Notes: generated by a model from the sequence alone, not told the origin. Counted from the stretch's first letter, positions 7,294-16,810 are shown. The stretch: 64,000 nt of DNA from Massilibacteroides sp. (GCF_028705895.1 NZ_JAQWCQ010000007.1:1-64000); one strand, 5' to 3'. Numbers and translations are program-made.

Positions 7294-8433
7294 TCAGCTC
7301 ATCCTATTCTTATAATCTTCATAACCAAACGTTCTATACAAAACAAATTCATCATTTTTGCTCCATAGCGCAAGTGCTGGGTGCGGAATACCGTTAAACA
7401 TACTTGTTTTAACGATGGTGTAGTGAATCATGTCTTCAAAGATGATCTTATCTCCGATTTGCAGCGGTTTTTCGAATGACCAGTCACCCATAAAATCACC
7501 GCTGAGACAACTGTTTCCACCTATTCTATAAGTTGGCTTTCCCTCTATTGCATCTGTTGCATAACGAATAACCGGTTTATAAGGCATTTCCAGACAATCC
7601 GGCATATGGCACGTAAATGAGGCATCTATAATAGCCGTCTTAATTCCTTTGTTTTCCACAATATCAACTACTGTTGTCAACAAAAATCCGGTTTGCCAGG
7701 CAAAGGCACTTCCCGGTTCCATAATAAGTTCCAGATTAGGATATTTAGCTTTAAAGGCTTGCAAGAGCTTGATCAAATGGTCAATATCATATCCCTTACG
7801 CGTCATCAAATGACCTCCTCCCATATTTAACCATTTGATTTTAGAAAGAAGATGCCCAAAACGCAATTCTACTTCTTTCAGAGTTTTCTCCAAATCATAA
7901 GAGGAAGATTCACACAAGGTATGAAAATGTAGCCCTTCTATCCCCTCCGGTAACACATTTCCTAATTCATCGGCAATCACACCCATTCGTGAACCTGGAG
8001 CACAAGGATTATAAAGGTCTGTTTCCACAACCGAATATTCGGGATTTACCCTTATACCACACGAAACCCGATTTCCATCGGCTTGAACCATCGGATAAAA
8101 ACGATTAAACTGAGCAACAGAATTAAATGTTATATGACTACTATATTTCAATATTTCAGGGAAATCAGCTTCTGTATAAGCCGGAGAGTAAGTATGTGCC
8201 GGACTTCCCATTTCCTCATAAGCCAACCGGGCTTCAAAACGAGAACTGGCAGTTGAATAAGGTATATACTCACGTATAATTGGAAAAGATTTCCACATGG
8301 CAAATGCTTTAAAGGCAAGAATTATATTCACCCCGGCATTGTCTTTTACGTGTTTTATCAAAGATAAATTATTTCTTAATAGTTTCTCTTCCATCACATA
8401 ACATGGTGATGGTATTTTATTGAAATCGATCAT
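7294..8433 (-). CDS. nspC: Carboxynorspermidine/carboxyspermidine decarboxylase NspC
   Basis: A 379-residue PLP-dependent decarboxylase of the alanine-racemase-fold group. The PLP lysine is in ILAFKAFA near residue 42. CESSSYDLEKTL, MGGGHLMTRKGYD and the C-terminal catalytic Cys region GGNSCLSGDFMGDW are typical of NspC. It catalyses the last step of the carboxyspermidine route to spermidine, the main polyamine route in Bacteroidales. The partner dehydrogenase is not in the window. It converges with crcB across 5 nt and lies 62 nt downstream of the outer-membrane protein gene on the same strand. Confidence 0.94.
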   Translation of the reverse strand: MIDFNKIPSPCYVMEEKLLRNNLSLIKHVKDNAGVNIILAFKAFAMWKSFPIIREYIPYSTASSRFEARLAYEEMGSPAHTYSPAYTEADFPEILKYSSHITFNSVAQFNRFYPMVQADGNRVSCGIRVNPEYSVVETDLYNPCAPGSRMGVIADELGNVLPEGIEGLHFHTLCESSSYDLEKTLKEVELRFGHLLSKIKWLNMGGGHLMTRKGYDIDHLIKLLQAFKAKYPNLELIMEPGSAFAWQTGFLLTTVVDIVENKGIKTAIIDASFTCHMPDCLEMPYKPVIRYATDAIEGKPTYRIGGNSCLSGDFMGDWSFEKPLQIGDKIIFEDMIHYTIVKTSMFNGIPHPALALWSKNDEFVLYRTFGYEDYKNRMS

Positions 8434-8495
8434 TCTGTTTTATTTTCTATATTTCGAAGCAAAGATAGCTAACTGTTACAGAACGTAAAGAGACA

Positions 8496-9683
8496 TCAAT
8501 ACTTTTTCAACAGGAAGGATGGATTTATACGTAAATATACACCGGCAGAGAAAGAGGTTTTGTTTTGTAACCCAACAGCCTTAGTGCTATAAATATCAAC
8601 ATCTACGCCAAGAGAATAATTATTTCCGAAAGTACGACTGTATTCAAAACCTGCATAAACTGTAGAACGATCTTTATAGACCGTAGTCTGATCCACTGTG
8701 GAAACCGAACCATAATAAGGAATACCAAAAAGAGAAATAAAATTCGTTCCTTTCCAATATCCCGTTTTCAGTCGGAAATCTGAAACATCCGCTGTCAAAG
8801 CGAAATGAAATGCTGTTCCATCATCGACCGGCCAAAGTTTACCTGCTTGCTGATAATATCCGAGCATACTAAACTCGGCCGTTAATTTCTTGAAAACACG
8901 ATATCTTGCATTCCAATCCATTCCAATACCGGCCGCTGCATTCATCAAGGTATTAACAGAATTCGTTTGTATCGTATCTATCTCTCCCCCTCTATGTTGA
9001 GCCAATACTTGTATTGGAGAATAGAAATGAAAGTCTGATTGAGTGCTATTGTATTTGATTTTCGAAGACAGTCCAAAAGTAAATGCTTCCTGATGGATAT
9101 CATTTTTAAAAATAAAGCTTTGCCAATTCACCCAGACATCGGCATCAAAGAAGCGGGATTTATACAATAACTGAGCACCCATCTCAGGATCAGCCGTCAG
9201 GTTTAATTCCGGATTATATAATGGTAGAATTAGCTGATGGTTAGCACCACCATATATATCACCTAAAACCAAGTCTAAGTGTTTCGATAAAGAGACATGT
9301 GCCCGCAGAAAAGGCAATAAACGAATTCCATGTTGGTAGCTATCCGGATTCCAGCTCGAAATATCCATATAGGCGTAAGACGGATAACGTTTTGTTCCAT
9401 AGTAATATAATGTATGAATACCTCCTTCTAATTTTATATTTTCCAAAGGTTGGTAAACGACCTTCCCGTTCAACCAGAAACCGGGGAGTGTATGTCCTTT
9501 TAAAATATCCCCTTCATATTCGTTATTCTTAAAGAAGGTAATATTATCAATTTCAAAAGAGAGCTCTCCCTTCTTTTCCGGCAGAATTGTATTGTCCTCA
9601 ATATATACCCGTTCATTAATCTGAGCCGACAAGGAAGCGACTGTTTCTATACCCAATAAAACAATAAGAAAGAGAAAGCGCAT
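8496..9683 (-). CDS. Probable outer-membrane beta-barrel protein of unknown function
   Basis: A ~395-residue secreted protein. Starting at the ATG at 9683 gives a clean signal peptide (MRFLFLIVLLGIETVASLSAQ). The longer start at 9716 puts 11 polar residues in front of it and is less likely. After the signal peptide the sequence alternates hydrophobic and polar residues with many aromatic girdle residues (ENIKLEGGIHTLYYYG, YSLGVDVDIYSTKAVG) and ends in a basic-aromatic tail (SFLLKKY), as in barrels. I do not recognise a named family. The neighbours, nspC downstream and a clostripain-like lipoprotein upstream, do not explain its role. Confidence 0.7.
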   Translation of the reverse strand: MRFLFLIVLLGIETVASLSAQINERVYIEDNTILPEKKGELSFEIDNITFFKNNEYEGDILKGHTLPGFWLNGKVVYQPLENIKLEGGIHTLYYYGTKRYPSYAYMDISSWNPDSYQHGIRLLPFLRAHVSLSKHLDLVLGDIYGGANHQLILPLYNPELNLTADPEMGAQLLYKSRFFDADVWVNWQSFIFKNDIHQEAFTFGLSSKIKYNSTQSDFHFYSPIQVLAQHRGGEIDTIQTNSVNTLMNAAAGIGMDWNARYRVFKKLTAEFSMLGYYQQAGKLWPVDDGTAFHFALTADVSDFRLKTGYWKGTNFISLFGIPYYGSVSTVDQTTVYKDRSTVYAGFEYSRTFGNNYSLGVDVDIYSTKAVGLQNKTSFSAGVYLRINPSFLLKKY

Positions 9684-9804
9684 TAGTTCTTTTTGGCAAA
9701 ATATAGAGTAGTTCATGAAAATTCTTTTTTGTATTCACCCTATCAATATCTATAGGCGGTACAAATGTGCAAAAAAAAATCGCATAAAACTGAATGTTCT
9801 ACAT

Positions 9805-10908
9805 TCATTGCGCAATCGCTTGCGCCCATTTTGTCCTTTTATATTCTCCATTCAAATAAGGAAAACGTTCTTGCGCGATATACGTCGTCAGTCCTGAATA
9901 ATGTTCAATTTTGAAACCGCCATAATTTAGGAGAAACGTGGGTGAAGCTTTTTTGTTGATAACACATTTTTCTAACAAAAGGGCTAATTCTAACTTAGCA
10001 TATTCTGTTTTTGTCAAACGCGCGAAATGTTGTTCAAAGTCGAAAAAGAGATGGTTGCTACTTCTGTCAAATACCTGTATGCCATCTATAGAAGGGAATT
10101 CCTCGTCTTTCGTATTTCTTCTCACCCACTCAGCCAGCTTTTCTAATTCTGATGTCCGGATAAGATTTAAAGTCACAGATTTAAAGGAACTTTCTTCTCC
10201 TAAATAGTCATATACATCCGTAAAAAAAGAAGACAAATCCGCCTCTGCCAGAAATAAACTATTAATTGAAGTCTTGTACACTTCCTTAAAGCCGGGCGAC
10301 AAGATCTCTGCAGGTGAAGATAGAACATATTCTGTTTTATCTTTCAATTCATAGGCTACTTCAATTCCTCCCATATAACAAGCCTCAAAAACAATAAAGT
10401 CAAACAATGCATCAGGAATAGCATCTGCAAAATCAGGCAGATTCATCCATGTATTGTTATCTTTAATAATGGAACGGGGTGAATTAAGAGTTGCATCCGG
10501 TAACCACCCTGATGCGTGAGAGAAAACAACCAAACCATAAGAATCGGCCGGGCATTCTTCGACGGTTCGTTCGATTACTTTTGCCAAAACCTTGGCATCA
10601 GCAGAGTTTTCACTCGGAACTTCATAGATTATCCGCGATTTATTTTGTTTTTTATTTCTGTAGATAACTTCTAATTTTGCTCCATCCGGCAAATCTTGAT
10701 AAATTACCAAATTGCCTCCTTCGCCGTTCCATCCTTCAACAATTGCATCCCGTTTATCTTCATAGGCTTGATTCAGGTCATTGTCCCGACCGATATAAAC
10801 AAGGAGCGTTCGTTTTAAAGGATCAACTTCACAGTCATCTTCTACACAAGAAGTTAGAGACAACAATATAGCAAACAACAAACTTGACAAAACAATAGAA
10901 ATGCGCAT
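9805..10908 (-). CDS. Clostripain-related (C11) cysteine peptidase-like lipoprotein
   Basis: A 367-residue lipoprotein: signal peptide with lipobox LLSLTSC at residues ~15-21, so it is probably anchored in the periplasm or outer membrane. The C11/clostripain (caspase-like clan CD) core is seen in LLVYIGRDNDLN, the catalytic His in YGLVVFSHASGW and the catalytic Cys in FDFIVFEACYMGGIEVAYEL. Such secreted peptidases are common in gut Bacteroidales. Their substrates are mostly unknown. It is transcribed away from the M23 peptidase gene. The activation loop basic site typical of Arg-specific members is not obvious. Confidence 0.88.
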   Translation of the reverse strand: MRISIVLSSLLFAILLSLTSCVEDDCEVDPLKRTLLVYIGRDNDLNQAYEDKRDAIVEGWNGEGGNLVIYQDLPDGAKLEVIYRNKKQNKSRIIYEVPSENSADAKVLAKVIERTVEECPADSYGLVVFSHASGWLPDATLNSPRSIIKDNNTWMNLPDFADAIPDALFDFIVFEACYMGGIEVAYELKDKTEYVLSSPAEILSPGFKEVYKTSINSLFLAEADLSSFFTDVYDYLGEESSFKSVTLNLIRTSELEKLAEWVRRNTKDEEFPSIDGIQVFDRSSNHLFFDFEQHFARLTKTEYAKLELALLLEKCVINKKASPTFLLNYGGFKIEHYSGLTTYIAQERFPYLNGEYKRTKWAQAIAQ

Positions 10909-11111
10909 TTTTGACTAATTTTTCTTAGTAATAGAAATAAGTACACAAAAATAGTCTTTTTATCAATATATTCTGTTTTTTAAGATAATAATACGATATA
11001 AGAGAAAAACATCATCAAGAATCAAGACATATCTATCTTTTTTCATTATTTTTGAAGCTTTTAGTTGCCTACAGGTAATTATAAACTCGTTTCGTATTAT
11101 AATTTCAGAAA

Positions 11112-11921
11112 ATGACTGTGATTAAAAAAGTTATATTAATCATATTTTATATAGGAATCCTTGCGGGTATTACGACTTGTTCAACGCGTAAAAATGTTCA
11201 GGTCACTAATAAAACGAATATTTATCCTGTAAAATATCCTTCTTTAGTAATACCAACTCATTCTGCTGAATTAATTGCAGAATTCCCCACGCCTCCTCAA
11301 CCCGCTTTGCAAAAAGCTGAGAGAAGACCGGTAACAACAAAATTCAGTGCTTTTCAGACCAAGCATGTCAAAGCAACAGATCCTTTGCTCTTTAATTCAG
11401 GAAATACCATTATTATAGATTTCTCAACTATTTCAGAGCAGGAATATGCATTTCCTTTGCCGGGCGGAAAAGTTATTTCGGATTACGGAGGGAGAAGAAG
11501 GGGACATTCCGGCATAGATATTAAAACTTGCGCAAAAGATACTATAGTTTCCGCTTTTGATGGTATTGTACGAATGGCAGCTCCTTACGCCGCCTATGGA
11601 AATGTTATTGTAGTCCGTCATTACAATGGATTAGAAACAGTATACAGTCATAATTCCAAGAATCTGGTAAAACCGGGTGATCCTGTAAAGGCCGGAGAAC
11701 CGATTGCACTTACAGGACGTACGGGAAGGGCGACAACAGAACATCTGCATTTCGAAATAAGAATAAACGGAGAACATGTTAACCCCAATATCTTTTTCGA
11801 TTTTAGTCAGCGGATACTCCGAAAAGAATCATACCTATGCGTCCGTAATGGGCAGAAAATTACGGTAAACAAGATTGATCCATTCCCATATCAGGAACAA
11901 TATCTTTCAAGCTATCATTGA
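11112..11921 (+). CDS. M23 family metallopeptidase (peptidoglycan endopeptidase-like) lipoprotein
   Basis: A 269-residue lipoprotein with signal and lipobox (GILAGITTC, Cys at about residue 23). The zinc peptidase domain at residues ~115-235 contains the HxxxD motif (RGHSGIDIK) and the HxH motif (TEHLHFEIR), with all three zinc ligands present, so it should be an active LytM-type peptidoglycan hydrolase in the periplasm. A proline-rich linker separates lipobox and catalytic domain. The stop is followed 1 nt later by the SDR start, so the two are co-transcribed. Confidence 0.92.
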   Translation: MTVIKKVILIIFYIGILAGITTCSTRKNVQVTNKTNIYPVKYPSLVIPTHSAELIAEFPTPPQPALQKAERRPVTTKFSAFQTKHVKATDPLLFNSGNTIIIDFSTISEQEYAFPLPGGKVISDYGGRRRGHSGIDIKTCAKDTIVSAFDGIVRMAAPYAAYGNVIVVRHYNGLETVYSHNSKNLVKPGDPVKAGEPIALTGRTGRATTEHLHFEIRINGEHVNPNIFFDFSQRILRKESYLCVRNGQKITVNKIDPFPYQEQYLSSYH

Positions 11922-11922
11922 C

Positions 11923-12645
11923 ATGAAGCGTATATTAATCATAGGAGCGACTTCGGGAATAGGATTGGAAACAACACGTTGTTATATCCAAAAAGGTTGG
12001 CGTGTCGGTATTGCAGGAAGAAGGATCAATGCCCTGCAGGAACTGCAGAATCAGTTTCCCGATCAGGTTGCATATGAAGCATTCGACATTACCTCTCCGG
12101 ATGCCGCAGAACATCTGAACTCGTTGATACAAAAGACGGGGGGGATGGATATTTTCCTGCTTAGCTCGGGCATCGGCAGTCAGAACAAAGAGTTAAATCC
12201 GGAGATAGAGCTGAATACCGTTCGTACGAATGTGGAAGGTTTTACGCGAATGGTTACAGTTGCATTTGATTTCTTTAAAAGACAAGGTTTTGGTCATATT
12301 GCTGTTATCAGTTCCATTGCAGGAACAAAAGGAATTGGGGTTGCTCCCTCCTATTCTGCAACCAAACGTTTTCAGAACAATTACATACAGGCCTTAGCCC
12401 AATTAGCACATCTTAAAAAATTAAACATCCAGTTTACGGATATACGTCCCGGATTTGTTGAAACGGATTTATTGAAAGACAGAGCATATCCTCTTTTGAT
12501 GAAAGCAGATCAGGTAGCTGTTAAAATAACGCAAGCTATCGAGCGCAAGAAAAGAATTGTCGTAATTGATTATAAATACAAAATCCTCGTATTCTTCTGG
12601 AAGTTAATTCCCGGATGGATATGGGAGCGGTTATCAATAAAATAA
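11923..12645 (+). CDS. SDR family NAD(P)-dependent oxidoreductase
   Basis: A 240-residue classical short-chain dehydrogenase. The nucleotide-binding motif is at the N-terminus (ILIIGATSGIGLE), the NAG-like segment is LLSSGIG, the catalytic Ser is in AVISSIAGTKG and YxxxK is in SYSATKRF. I chose ATG 11923, which places the Rossmann motif immediately after MKR. The upstream ATG at 11875 would overlap the M23 gene by 47 nt and add a non-conserved tail. The C-terminus is hydrophobic (ILVFFWKLIPGWIWERL), suggesting membrane association. Substrate unknown. It is followed closely by a patatin gene. Confidence 0.9.
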   Translation: MKRILIIGATSGIGLETTRCYIQKGWRVGIAGRRINALQELQNQFPDQVAYEAFDITSPDAAEHLNSLIQKTGGMDIFLLSSGIGSQNKELNPEIELNTVRTNVEGFTRMVTVAFDFFKRQGFGHIAVISSIAGTKGIGVAPSYSATKRFQNNYIQALAQLAHLKKLNIQFTDIRPGFVETDLLKDRAYPLLMKADQVAVKITQAIERKKRIVVIDYKYKILVFFWKLIPGWIWERLSIK

Positions 12646-12650
12646 CAATC

Positions 12651-13511
12651 ATGCCAGATAAAGAAGCGAAAGCACCTTACAAATTAGGCCTGGCTTTGGC
12701 AGGTGGTGGAGCACGTGGATTTGCTCATCTTGGAGCCTTTGAGGCCATTGAAGAACTTGGATTAAAACCTGATATTATTTCAGGAACAAGCGCAGGCTCT
12801 TTAGCCGGTGTTTTTTATGCTGATGGTTATACACCGCAAGAGACCTTGAAACTTTTTAAAAATGTCAAATTCACCGAATTGGCAACGACTTCTTTACCGC
12901 GAAATAGTTTTTTTAAGATGAACGGACTAAGGACTTTTCTTAAAGAAAACATTCGTGCAAAGACATTTGAAGAATTACGCATCCCTCTACGGGTTATGAC
13001 TTCCAACATTGAAACCGGCGAAAGTATCCTCTTTGATAAAGGTGAACTTATTGAACCGATTCTGGCTTCTTGTGCTGTTCCTATTGTCTTTGAACCAATA
13101 GAAATCGGAGGAAAATACTTGGTTGACGGCGGTCTTTTTGTGAACCTTCCGGCTTCAGTAATCCGCGATGATTGCGAGAAACTGATTGGTATAAACATAA
13201 GCCCTCTTTGTCCGCAAAAATATAACAGATCATTCAAATATATTATTGAGCGGTCTTTACATTATCTTATGGTAGCTAATGCCTTACCGGACAGAGATAT
13301 TTGTGATTACTTAATCGAATCGACGGAGATTGGGAAATTTCCGCTTTTTGATCTGAATAAAGCTGCGGAAATTTACAAGACCGGATATATAGTTGCGAAA
13401 CAAACGTTAGAGAAAAACAAGGAGCGCATTAAGCAAGACTTTTTCAGCCCGATCAAACAAGAACCAGCTCTTTCTTTCCTACAGCGATTAGCTAACGCCT
13501 TTAGAAAGTAA
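12651..13511 (+). CDS. Patatin-like phospholipase family protein
   Basis: A ~286-residue patatin-domain hydrolase. The oxyanion hole is LALAGGGARGFAHLG, the nucleophile elbow is SGTSAGSLAG (GxSxG) and the catalytic Asp is in VDGGLFVNLP. These proteins hydrolyse acyl chains of phospholipids or related esters with a Ser-Asp dyad, and all three elements are intact. ATG 12651 is preferred to ATG 12615 because the latter overlaps the SDR gene and adds an unrelated leader. It is the third gene of the M23-SDR-patatin run, suggesting a cell-envelope function, although this is inference. Confidence 0.92.
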   Translation: MPDKEAKAPYKLGLALAGGGARGFAHLGAFEAIEELGLKPDIISGTSAGSLAGVFYADGYTPQETLKLFKNVKFTELATTSLPRNSFFKMNGLRTFLKENIRAKTFEELRIPLRVMTSNIETGESILFDKGELIEPILASCAVPIVFEPIEIGGKYLVDGGLFVNLPASVIRDDCEKLIGINISPLCPQKYNRSFKYIIERSLHYLMVANALPDRDICDYLIESTEIGKFPLFDLNKAAEIYKTGYIVAKQTLEKNKERIKQDFFSPIKQEPALSFLQRLANAFRK

Positions 13512-13525
13512 AGAAATCGGACTGT

Positions 13526-13682
13526 TCAACGATTTTGTTGCTTCACGAAATTATCCAGAAAATTATCTCTATAGGCATTACCGATAGAAACAATATGACT
13601 TTTTATATAAATCTCATTATTGTCGTACGAATCGATATGCTTCGTATTTACGATATATGATTTGCTAACACGAATAAAAGTT
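13526..13682 (-). pseudogene. Remnant of a LytTR-domain response regulator (C-terminal end only)
   Basis: Read on the minus strand this gives about 50 residues: TFIRVSKSYIVNTKHID, then NEIYIKSHIVSIGNAYRDNF, ending VKQQNR and a stop. This is the recognisable end of a LytTR DNA-binding domain, which typically reads FxRxHKSYIVN...I.IG..Y...F. No start, receiver domain or first half of LytTR is present. Instead the LA_2272-type gene runs into it in another frame. The region therefore looks like a deletion that joined two neighbouring genes. Confidence 0.75.
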
Positions 13683-14217
13683 TGCTTGGGTAATCACTTT
13701 CTTCAGCAATATTTAATAGGGCCGCTATCTGAACACCTTTTACGCGTTTGGCAACATTTATTACGCCGGCCAACTGAGTTCCATCCAGATTACCGGCCAC
13801 ATTCATGACTCCTGCAATCTGCGTTCCGCTATATGCTCTGGATGAATTGGCCACACCTGCCATCAGAATACCGTTACCCTCTCCGCCAATTCCGTTATAA
13901 ACACCGGCTAATTGAAATCCGGAGCTACTGTTTCCTACATAATTGGTTACACCGGCTAATTGGAATCCGGAAGCATTTTCTTTAACAAGATTGGCGACTC
14001 CTCCTAATGTGAAGACATTTTCATTCTTTGAAATCCCCGCGATTATATTTAAAGAAACTTGATTCGTGTACTGTGAAGCAAATATTCCCTGTGTACCTAA
14101 CGGCGGCACAAACGTAAGTTGAAAAGAAGATTTTCGTTCTTCTGATGATTGAGCGTACAATAGTCCGGCGCTAAATAAGATAAGCCCCATTGATAAAAAC
14201 ATTTTCTTAGCATTCAT
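13648..14217 (-). pseudogene. Truncated LA_2272-type surface protein with GFQLAGV repeats
   Basis: A ~189-codon frame starting at ATG 14217 (MNAKKMFLSMGLILFSAGLLYAQ, a clear signal peptide). It then has at least six degenerate repeats of the pattern GxQxAGVxN (GFQLAGVTN, GFQLAGVYN, GILMAGVAN, GTQIAGVMN, GTQLAGVIN, GVQIAALLN). Members of this family continue for another ~200 residues after the motif LNIAEESDYP. Here the frame stops 13 codons later, after it has run into DNA that encodes a LytTR domain in a different frame. It is most likely a 3'-truncated gene. A functional short form cannot be excluded. Confidence 0.75.
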
Positions 14218-14335
14218 ACTGATAATCTTTATAAAATTTGTTGTGGGCAAATATAGACGAACAAACAGATGCATAAAAATATAATATACAACAGGGCGTT
14301 TATGATAGACAAAAACAAAATTAAGTCTCGTTCTA

Positions 14336-16246
14336 TCAGAATTTCTTGCCTAAACCACGGACTGAATTCAGTATGGCAAGTAGAGCAACCCCTACGTCTG
14401 CAAACACAGCTCCCCACATTGAAGCGATTCCCAAAGCTCCAAGTAGCAAAACAAGAAGCTTGATAGAAATAGCCAGAACAATATTTTGAAGGACTATACT
14501 TCGTGTATATTTCGCGATCCGTATAGCCGTTGCAATCTTAGACGGTTGATCGGTCTGAATAATGACATCAGCCACTTCAATTGCCGCATCGCTCCCCATT
14601 CCACCCATAGCAATACCCACATCGCTCAAGGCTAATGCCGGGGCATCATTAATACCATCACCTACAAAGGCAATGCAATTTGTTTTATCTGCCTTGAGTT
14701 CTTCTATATGGCTTACTTTCTCTTCCGGTAATAAATCCCCATAGGCTGCGGTCAGTCCTAATTTACTTGCCAACTTTTGCGTTATAGTTGATTTATCACC
14801 ACTAAGCATAATCGTGTTTCGTATGCCTAATTCTTTCATCTGTGTAATTGCATCAGCGGCATCTTCTTTTTCCTTATCCGCAATAGTTATATAGCCAATA
14901 TATTCATTATTATAGGCAACAACAACATTCGTATCGACAACCTCATCAACCGCAGAATCATAGGATATACCATATTTCTTTAGAAGCTTAACGTTACCGG
15001 CCAAAACTGTTTTACCGTCTAATTCACCTTCGAGTCCATGTCCCGGTATTTCTTTTACATTGATGACTTCTAACTTCTGTCCTGAATCTTTTGTGTACGC
15101 AGTTATTGCTTTTGCTATCGGATGATTCGAGAATGACTCAATAGCAGCAGCTAAAGCAAGTAATTGCTTGTCGTCACCTGTCGCAGAATGTATCTCTTGT
15201 ACATCAAAAACACCATGAGTCAACGTTCCAGTCTTATCCATCACAACGGTATTAACGTGCGTCATCAGATCAAGATAGTTCGCTCCTTTAAAAAGAACCC
15301 CATGTTTTGATGCAGCTCCGATTCCACCGAAATACCCCAGCGGCACGGATATAACCAAAGCGCAAGGGCAGGAAATAACCAAGAATACCAACGCTCTGTA
15401 AAGCCATTCGCTAAACACATAATCTGCGACAAAAAAGTAGGGTAATAAAGTCAGCGCAACAGCCAAAAAGAAAACAGCCGGAGTATAGATACGGGCAAAG
15501 CGACGTATTAATAGTTCTGTCTTTGCTTTTCGGGAAGAAGCATGTTGAACCAGTTCCAGAATTTTAGCAAGAGAACTATCAGAATACGTCTTGGTAACTT
15601 CTATTTCAACAACATTATCTAAATTAATCATACCGGCTAAGGCTGTTTCACCATCGCTGATTCGTTTAGGTTTACTTTCACCGGTAAGGGCAGACGTATT
15701 AAAACTACCTTGAGACAAAACAAGTATTCCGTCAAGAGGAACCCGTTCTCCCGGTTTGACACGTATCTTTTCGCCAATCTTCACTTCTTCCGGTTTAACA
15801 GTCACAAAGGCTCCATTTCTTAGCACAGATGCAGAATCCGGTCGTATATCTAATAATGCTTTTATGTTTTTCTGAGCTTTACTTACTGCAGAATCCTGAA
15901 ACAATTCACCGACACTGTAAAACAGCATAACAGCAACTCCTTCCGGATATTCCCCGATTGCAAATGCGCCAATTGTGGCGATCGACATCAATGTAAATTC
16001 ATTGAAAAAATCTTTTTGCAGAATAAACTCAGCAGATTCTTTAAGTACCGGAAAACCAACAGGTAAATAAGCAATTATATACCATATTAACCTAACATAA
16101 CCTTTAAAAAACGAATCCGGCAAAAAATGGTCTAACGCAAGACCTGTTAAAAGTAAAATAAAACTAATACTTGCAGGAAGATATTTTTTCCAATGCTTTT
16201 CTCTTTCCTGTCCATGTTCATGTTCATGTGAATGTCCCATAATCAT
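14336..16246 (-). CDS. Heavy-metal-translocating P1B-type ATPase (Zn/Cd/Pb type)
   Basis: A 636-residue P-type ATPase. In order: a His-rich N-terminus (MGHSHEHEHGQE), transmembrane helices, actuator TGESKP, metal-site helix with SCPCALV (CPC, typical of Zn/Cd/Pb and Cu pumps), phosphorylation site DKTGTLT, HP motif SNHPIAKAI, hinge GDGINDAPALALSDVGIAMG, and a final helix pair. There is no N-terminal HMA ferredoxin-like domain; the His-rich tail may serve instead. Export of Zn2+ or Cd2+ is likely because the upstream gene is a Fur/Zur-family repressor in the same direction, 44 nt away. ATG 16240 is an alternative start two codons in. Confidence 0.93.
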   Translation of the reverse strand: MIMGHSHEHEHGQEREKHWKKYLPASISFILLLTGLALDHFLPDSFFKGYVRLIWYIIAYLPVGFPVLKESAEFILQKDFFNEFTLMSIATIGAFAIGEYPEGVAVMLFYSVGELFQDSAVSKAQKNIKALLDIRPDSASVLRNGAFVTVKPEEVKIGEKIRVKPGERVPLDGILVLSQGSFNTSALTGESKPKRISDGETALAGMINLDNVVEIEVTKTYSDSSLAKILELVQHASSRKAKTELLIRRFARIYTPAVFFLAVALTLLPYFFVADYVFSEWLYRALVFLVISCPCALVISVPLGYFGGIGAASKHGVLFKGANYLDLMTHVNTVVMDKTGTLTHGVFDVQEIHSATGDDKQLLALAAAIESFSNHPIAKAITAYTKDSGQKLEVINVKEIPGHGLEGELDGKTVLAGNVKLLKKYGISYDSAVDEVVDTNVVVAYNNEYIGYITIADKEKEDAADAITQMKELGIRNTIMLSGDKSTITQKLASKLGLTAAYGDLLPEEKVSHIEELKADKTNCIAFVGDGINDAPALALSDVGIAMGGMGSDAAIEVADVIIQTDQPSKIATAIRIAKYTRSIVLQNIVLAISIKLLVLLLGALGIASMWGAVFADVGVALLAILNSVRGLGKKF

Positions 16247-16290
16247 TGTCTTTAATCATCAAAAGCAAAAGTAAGGATGTTTTTGTGCAA

Positions 16291-16710
16291 CTAAGTTGCA
16301 AACTTTGAACAGGCATCACACAATCCTTTCAAAACAAAGTTTACATTTTCCAATCGGAAACCCTTGGGTAATTGAACAGTCGGAATAGAGATACTCTCAA
16401 AGCAAAATGTTTTTTCGCATCTGCGACAGGTAAAATGCACATGAAGGTCTTTTAAAGAACACATACAGTCAGGACTACAAACAGAATATTTCATTGTTCC
16501 CGAACCATCATCTATACTATGAATAAGCAAATGATCATGAAACAACGTTATCGTGCGGGAAAGTGTTGACTTATCTACAGTATCTAAAGCTTCTTCTAAG
16601 CTACCCAAACTAAAAGCCTGTTTTGAAGCAAGCATTTCTTTTAACACCAATAACCGAACCGAAGTAGGCTTAATGCTTCTTTCTTCAAGCCGTTTTATTA
16701 ATGACTCCAT
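16291..16710 (-). CDS. Fur-family metalloregulator
   Basis: A 139-residue Fur/Zur-type regulator. A winged helix at ~1-80 (SIKPTSVRLLVLKEML, recognition helix KSTLSRTITLFHDHLLI) is followed by a dimerisation domain with regulatory His and Cys residues (DLHVHFTCRRCEKTFCFES and the C-terminal CDACSKF pair). The two CxxC pairs fit the structural zinc site. It precedes the metal ATPase in the same direction and most likely controls it in response to metal. Which metal is sensed cannot be read off. Its own promoter is at 16733-16740. Confidence 0.9.
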   Translation of the reverse strand: MESLIKRLEERSIKPTSVRLLVLKEMLASKQAFSLGSLEEALDTVDKSTLSRTITLFHDHLLIHSIDDGSGTMKYSVCSPDCMCSLKDLHVHFTCRRCEKTFCFESISIPTVQLPKGFRLENVNFVLKGLCDACSKFAT

Positions 16711-16732
16711 AATAATCAGTAATTTGTTCTTT

Positions 16733-16780
16733 CAAAGGTACAACCTTCTCTTTATTTCTCCACCTCTTCTTCTATCTTTG
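16733..16780. promoter_or_regulatory. Divergent promoters: fur-ATPase (minus) and NlpC/P60 lipoprotein (plus)
   Basis: On the minus strand TACCTTTG occupies 16733-16740, 22 nt upstream of the fur start. On the plus strand TATCTTTG occupies 16773-16780, 30 nt upstream of the NlpC/P60 gene. The two -7 boxes are only 32 nt apart, so a repressor bound between them could affect both transcripts. The stretch TTACGTTCTTACGTAA just after the plus-strand box has partial dyad symmetry. Confidence 0.6.
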
Positions 16781-16810
16781 TACTTACGTTCTTACGTAAA
16801 TTAACAGTCT

